DNA of 64,000 nt from Gammaproteobacteria bacterium (GTDB lineage: Bacteria > Pseudomonadota > Gammaproteobacteria > Pseudomonadales > Pseudohongiellaceae): positions 434,001-498,000 of the forward strand of contig JAHEGE010000001.1 of the NCBI GenBank assembly GCA_024639905.1, read 5' to 3'. This document shows positions 60,216 through 64,000 of this stretch, one piece after another. Below the pieces are notes generated by a model, which saw only the letters and a program-made list of their open reading frames with translations, was not told where the DNA came from and did no database searches. The position numbers were made by a program, and so were the translations under genes. The stretch's first letter is position 1. Every line of letters begins with the position of its first letter.

Positions 60216-62225
60216 CTACCACGGCCTGCGCACGATGCGCAGGTTGTCTTTGCGCAGCGTAAACCCGACTGCATCGAAGTGTTCTAGCACTTCGATGCAA
60301 AGGTTGCGGCCCATCTGAGTCGCATCGCGAAATTCGATCACACTGAATCCCTCCGCCTCGCTTCGCCCCATGAGTTGCTCGGCAATCTGCGCTAGTGTCG
60401 TCAAGGTTGCCGGCAAGTAGTAGCGATTGTCTGCGACGCGAACCGCGGCGCCTTCGCGTGCAACATGCTGCAATATTCTTTCCACCGCCTTCAACGGTAT
60501 TCCTGTGGCGTCTACGATCTCGCGCGTGCGCGGGGGAGTAGTGGCGCCTTTACGAAGAAGTGGTGCGATAACCGCGTCGAACTCCTCTCGCTCCTTACTA
60601 ATCTGCGCCTTATGCGAGGGCAGCGCATAGAGTGTGCCGCCTCGCCTCAGCACGCCATCGATTACGAGGCCGTCGAGTAACGCGTTGAGCAGCTTGGGGT
60701 TTGGCGCGAGCTGGCGGCTGAATCGTCTCAACACCTCTCGTTCATCGCAGCCTGTGGCGCTCGGCATTGCCGCATGGAAGGAGGCGATCGCGGCCTTGGT
60801 TTCGTGAGTGAGTGCGTTGAAGTGTGCTCGAGAAAAGAGCAGGGGCCAGCGCTGGTTTTTCGTTGCCAATTCTAGCGGTGCCGTGTCGGTCGCGCGCAGT
60901 GCAACGAGCAAGGCGTCCACGGCGCTGTCGGCGAGATTGCGGGCATTCGCGAATTGCGTAACAGAGACTCCGAACCGGCTGAGTCCGATTAGCCCCTCTA
61001 GTGCATCCGCTGTCGGTGCGCAGTGTGCGTTGAGTAGCGCAAGCCGTTCATCGCTTGCGCGCGCTCTGCGTGGAACGGCCGTATCGATTATCCTGCCGCC
61101 GCCGAGCGTTTGCCTAGCGGACGGGTCACGCAGAATAAACCGGTCTCCCCAATAACAACTCAGCGGTGCGTCGAGGCTCAACTGGTAGAGGTGTTCCCGT
61201 GGTTGAGCAGGGCTTGGTGTCGCGGCCGAAGCGGCAGTGCTGCGAGCGCCTGCATTCTGCAAAAGGCGCAAGCGGGCGAGTCTATGCGATGCGCCGATAT
61301 GAAGATGGTAGTCGACGCCGGGTTTAATCGGCGGAGCATCGCCTCTGCTCAATGCAAGCAGTCGCAACTCGGCATCCATGCGCTGCACAGGGGCTGCCTC
61401 GACCCCCAACCAGTCGCCGCGTTCAACCGCCTCGTGGCTTAAGCTCACGTTAAGCGCTGCGCGCTGTCCAGCGAGTGCGTATGTCCGCTCATCGTGATCG
61501 ACGCGAATACCCCTAACCTTTGCCTCACTGCCACTGGAATGCAGATAGTCTTCGCCGCTTGCGAACGTGCCCGCGACGACGGTGCCTGTGACCAGTGTGC
61601 CTATGCCCTTGGCGCTGAAAGCGCGGTCGATAAGAAAGCGAGGTCGCTGCTGCATGGCGGCTTGCGCTGAATTTTGGTCGTCGACCCAAGACTCGAGATG
61701 TGTCGCCAATTCGGCAATTCCGTCCCCGCTAAGGTTATCCACCTCTATGATTTTCGCGTCGGCGAGGCTGGTGTCAGCAAGCAGAGCGAGCAGCTCGGCA
61801 CGCACGGCCGCTAGGGCTTCGGCGTCGACTCGATCGATTTTGGTGAGAGCAATGACGCCGCGCGAGAGCCCCAGTAGATCGAGTATGGCGAGGTGTTCGC
61901 GCGTCTGGGGCATGATGCCGTCATCGGCCGCCACGACCAGCAGCGCGGCGCCAACAGCGCTGACGCCGGCCAGCATATTATTAATGAAATCACTGTGGCC
62001 GGGTACATCGACGAATCCGAGCGTGGCGCGAGAGCGATCGGCGAGCGTGAAGTGTCGATAGGCGAAACCGGAGTTAATCGTCAGCCCCCGCGCTTTTTCC
62101 TCGGCGAGGGTGTCAGTGTCGGTGCCGGTGAGGTGTCGCACGAGTGAGGTCTTCCCGTGGTCAACATGCCCAGCGGTGGCGACGGCGAGAAAGCGGGTAT
62201 GCGGAAGAGTATTAGCGGAATTCAT
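60216..62225 (-). CDS. selB: Selenocysteine-specific elongation factor SelB
   Basis: 669 residues. The GTPase domain has G1 [16 protein letters not shown] (near residue 16), G3 DVPGHSD and G4 TKID; domains II-III follow ([24 protein letters not shown]), and the C-terminal winged-helix region (from about residue 400) binds the [36 protein letters not shown] and the final [29 protein letters not shown]. SelB brings Sec-tRNA to the ribosome at UGA. ATG at 62225 overlaps the lactate permease stop by 4 nt (ATGA); the 95 residues before it are permease DNA out of frame. Convergent with the P450. Confidence 0.93.
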   Translation of the reverse strand: MNSANTLPHTRFLAVATAGHVDHGKTSLVRHLTGTDTDTLAEEKARGLTINSGFAYRHFTLADRSRATLGFVDVPGHSDFINNMLAGVSAVGAALLVVAADDGIMPQTREHLAILDLLGLSRGVIALTKIDRVDAEALAAVRAELLALLADTSLADAKIIEVDNLSGDGIAELATHLESWVDDQNSAQAAMQQRPRFLIDRAFSAKGIGTLVTGTVVAGTFASGEDYLHSSGSEAKVRGIRVDHDERTYALAGQRAALNVSLSHEAVERGDWLGVEAAPVQRMDAELRLLALSRGDAPPIKPGVDYHLHIGASHRLARLRLLQNAGARSTAASAATPSPAQPREHLYQLSLDAPLSCYWGDRFILRDPSARQTLGGGRIIDTAVPRRARASDERLALLNAHCAPTADALEGLIGLSRFGVSVTQFANARNLADSAVDALLVALRATDTAPLELATKNQRWPLLFSRAHFNALTHETKAAIASFHAAMPSATGCDEREVLRRFSRQLAPNPKLLNALLDGLVIDGVLRRGGTLYALPSHKAQISKEREEFDAVIAPLLRKGATTPPRTREIVDATGIPLKAVERILQHVAREGAAVRVADNRYYLPATLTTLAQIAEQLMGRSEAEGFSVIEFRDATQMGRNLCIEVLEHFDAVGFTLRKDNLRIVRRPW

Positions 62226-64000
62226 CCTTGCAAGGGTAGCACTCGAGCACGGGCAATGGCGACGACGAAACTGGCCACGATGAGCGCGGCGAGTGCAAAG
62301 CCAATGTTCAAGCCCCCGCCGGCGAGGCTCACGATGCCGAGGCCCAGCGCGCCTGTGAATAACGCGTAATAGGCGAAGGCTAGCAGGGTTTTGCGGATGA
62401 CCGCGCCTTCTTTGCCCACGAGCCCAACGACCGCCGATGCTGCGACCACGTTGTGTACGCAGATGATATTGCCGGCGGCGCCACCTACCGCTTGGAGTGC
62501 CACAATCCACAGGGGATCGAAGCCTACGCGTTCTCCTACGCCGAATTGAAACAGCGCGAACATCATATTACTCACGGTGTTGCTACCCGCGACGAAGGCG
62601 CCTAACCCGCCAATGAGAGGCGAGAACAAGGGCCACGCGGCTCCAGCGAGTTCGGCGACACCCTCGGCGAGTGCGATGGGCATCTGTTCGTAGCCTGCGC
62701 CACCGCCGCTCGAATTAATGAACACCTGCACCATTGGCACGGTGAAGATGAGCGCCATGGAGGCAGGAACCAGCGTCTTAACCGATTCGGCTGCGGCTAG
62801 CCTAAAGTGTGCTAACGGCAATCTATGAAGGCCAATCGTCGCTATCGCGGCGGCGATAAATATGCTGCCAGGAGACCATAGCGGTTGGAAGGACGCCGAG
62901 ATCGAGCTGCCGAGTATTTGCGGCCAGGCCCAAGTAATAAACGGATCGCTGCTGCGCAGCAGGGATTCTAAGTCGAGCGCGCGCAGGCGCGTCATCACCA
63001 AGAGCGCGGCGATGAGAAGATAGGGCGACCAGGCGCGCAGAAGGCCCATAGTCGGGGAGTCGTCTTGATCGGCGGGTGCGGGGGTCGTGGCGCCGGTCCA
63101 TTCCTTTTCCCACTGCGCAGGTTCTGTGAAACGCCAAGGCTTAGCGGCGTCTGGCATGAGGAAGCCGCGCTTCGCCGCCGGGACAACGATAGCGAGGCCG
63201 ATAATGCCGCCAAACATCGAGGGAAATTCTGGGCCGAGGAATGTGGCTACGAGCAGATAGGGTAGCGTCATCGCAAAGGCCGCGAAGAGTGCGAAGCGCC
63301 ATACTGCAAGTCCCTCTGCGAAGCTGCGATTGACGCCGAAGAAGCGCGTCATCGTAGCCACGACTAGAAGCGGAATAAAAGTGCCGGCGATCGCATGCAG
63401 GAGCGCGACACGGGCACCGATATCGGCGATGAACAGACTCCAATCGCTAAATCCCTGCGTGAGGGCAAAGTCGGCCATGCCTGGATCCGCAGAGAGGCCG
63501 CTGCTAATGCCAACTAGCATCGGCGTGCCCATCGCGCCGAAAGAGACCGGGGTGCTCTGAATAATCATGCCCGCGACGACCGCGGCCATGGCTGGAAAGC
63601 CTAGGCCGACCATAAGCGGCACGGCGACTGCAGCTGGCGTGCCGAAACCGGCTGAACCTTCGATAAACGAGCCGAATAGCCAAGCAATGATGATGACTTG
63701 AATGCGCCGGTCGGGGGTGATGTCTGCAAAGCCCGCGCGAATTGCGCGCATCGCACCGCTTTGTTGCAGGGTGTTGAGCAGCAGTATGGCACCGAAGATG
63801 ATGTAAATGAGAGTGCCGGCGACGATGAGGCCATTGATGCTAGCGGCGAGCACTTGTACCCCGGGGACCTGCCAAACGCCAAGCGTTAAGCCGGCGACCA
63901 CGAGATAGGCGACAGGCATCGCACGGCTTGCCGGCCAGCGGAGACCGACGAGTAGCGCGGCGACGACGAGAATCGGCGCGAAGGCGAGTAGGGCGAGAAT
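62222..64000 (-). CDS. lldP: L-lactate permease, N-terminus cut by window edge
   Basis: 592 residues visible, of the LctP family of 12-14-helix lactate/glycolate permeases. Seen: [59 protein letters not shown] (family signature), [20 protein letters not shown]-like block, and EGAVIRKTL near the end. The frame stays open from 63919 to 64000 with permease-like residues ([19 protein letters not shown]), so the start lies beyond the window. Its last codon overlaps selB, so the two are probably co-transcribed. Confidence 0.9.
   Translation of the reverse strand: MLALLAFAPILVVAALLVGLRWPASRAMPVAYLVVAGLTLGVWQVPGVQVLAASINGLIVAGTLIYIIFGAILLLNTLQQSGAMRAIRAGFADITPDRRIQVIIIAWLFGSFIEGSAGFGTPAAVAVPLMVGLGFPAMAAVVAGMIIQSTPVSFGAMGTPMLVGISSGLSADPGMADFALTQGFSDWSLFIADIGARVALLHAIAGTFIPLLVVATMTRFFGVNRSFAEGLAVWRFALFAAFAMTLPYLLVATFLGPEFPSMFGGIIGLAIVVPAAKRGFLMPDAAKPWRFTEPAQWEKEWTGATTPAPADQDDSPTMGLLRAWSPYLLIAALLVMTRLRALDLESLLRSSDPFITWAWPQILGSSISASFQPLWSPGSIFIAAAIATIGLHRLPLAHFRLAAAESVKTLVPASMALIFTVPMVQVFINSSGGGAGYEQMPIALAEGVAELAGAAWPLFSPLIGGLGAFVAGSNTVSNMMFALFQFGVGERVGFDPLWIVALQAVGGAAGNIICVHNVVAASAVVGLVGKEGAVIRKTLLAFAYYALFTGALGLGIVSLAGGGLNIGFALAALIVASFVVAIARARVLPLQG

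Noticed and set aside
62226-62510. N-terminal 95-residue extension of SelB
   Set aside because: It is the permease coding region read out of frame; it is Arg-rich and no SelB carries it.
1-64000. Further selenoprotein genes
   Set aside because: I looked for adjacent same-strand frames joined by a single TGA with conserved sequence on both sides; only the UGSC locus qualified. This was done by eye and is not exhaustive.
1-64000. Mobile element, prophage or CRISPR array
   Set aside because: No transposase, integrase, phage gene or regularly spaced repeat was found; the only repeats are the short palindromes and the 36-mer.

Overview
The window looks like chromosomal DNA from an aerobic, lipid-degrading, probably marine gammaproteobacterium. 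The evidence is moderate-to-high GC, an FNR/Anr-type regulator with TTGAT-N4-ATCAA boxes, SelB plus tRNA-Sec, CYP153-type P450 with ferredoxin, many acyl-CoA enzymes, and BCCT/choline-type genes. A Halieaceae/Cellvibrionales-like source is my best guess, but no rRNA or marker phylogeny is available here. There are no transposases, phage genes, CRISPR arrays or rRNA genes. Both ends cut a gene: an fnr/anr-type regulator on the left and an L-lactate permease on the right.

Layout. 0-4.1 kb: fnr/anr N-terminus, a universal stress gene, cardiolipin synthase with an overlapping EEP-family phosphodiesterase, and a voltage-gated-type K+ channel. 4.2-13.1 kb: fatty-acid/acyl-CoA catabolism, with one acyl-CoA dehydrogenase divergent from a thiolase, hydratase/hydroxyacyl-CoA dehydrogenase, alcohol dehydrogenase, two tandem acyl-CoA dehydrogenases and a DUF2237 protein. 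13.2-20 kb: a large secreted DUF305-LVIVD protein, VOC, SGNH hydrolase, membrane protein, LLM oxidoreductase and a beta-lactamase-fold hydrolase. 20.3-23.6 kb: fused anthranilate synthase TrpE-TrpG and a secreted S1/P1 nuclease. 23.6-28.5 kb: a five-gene branched-chain-amino-acid-type ABC importer (livFGMHK order on the minus strand). 28.7-33.5 kb: ArfB, a thiolase, and a selenoprotein locus. 33.5-48 kb: SPFH/NfeD pair, hydrolase, desaturase, MacAB-type export system, YIP1, GST, MATE, several secreted or hypothetical proteins, FabH, DUF547 and tRNA-Sec. 48.2-64 kb: PQQ-type beta-propeller protein, serine hydrolase, BCCT transporter with GMC oxidoreductase, tandem Usp gene, hydrolase, MFS, CYP153 with ferredoxin, SelB and lactate permease.

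The most interesting system is the selenocysteine one. On the minus strand at 30539-31060 two apparent ORFs are one gene, interrupted by an in-frame UGA that begins the motif Sec-Gly-Ser-Cys (UGSC). A 40-nt two-tier hairpin follows the UGA directly, as a bacterial SECIS should. The gene is preceded by a protein fusing a CPTC thioredoxin-like domain to a larger uncharacterised domain, and before that by a small membrane protein. The same 64 kb also carries tRNA-Sec (selC, anticodon UCA) and SelB, the two factors needed to decode that UGA. SelA and SelD are not in the window.

A second theme is FNR/Anr control: near-consensus boxes lie in front of fnr itself and of both universal stress genes, one of them with ideal class II promoter spacing. 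A third is small dispersed repeats: a 36-bp sequence in two copies 27 kb apart, each just after a stop codon, and a family of GGGGTCnGACCCC palindromes clustered at 42.8-45.8 kb, one of which encodes the C-terminus of a MATE transporter.
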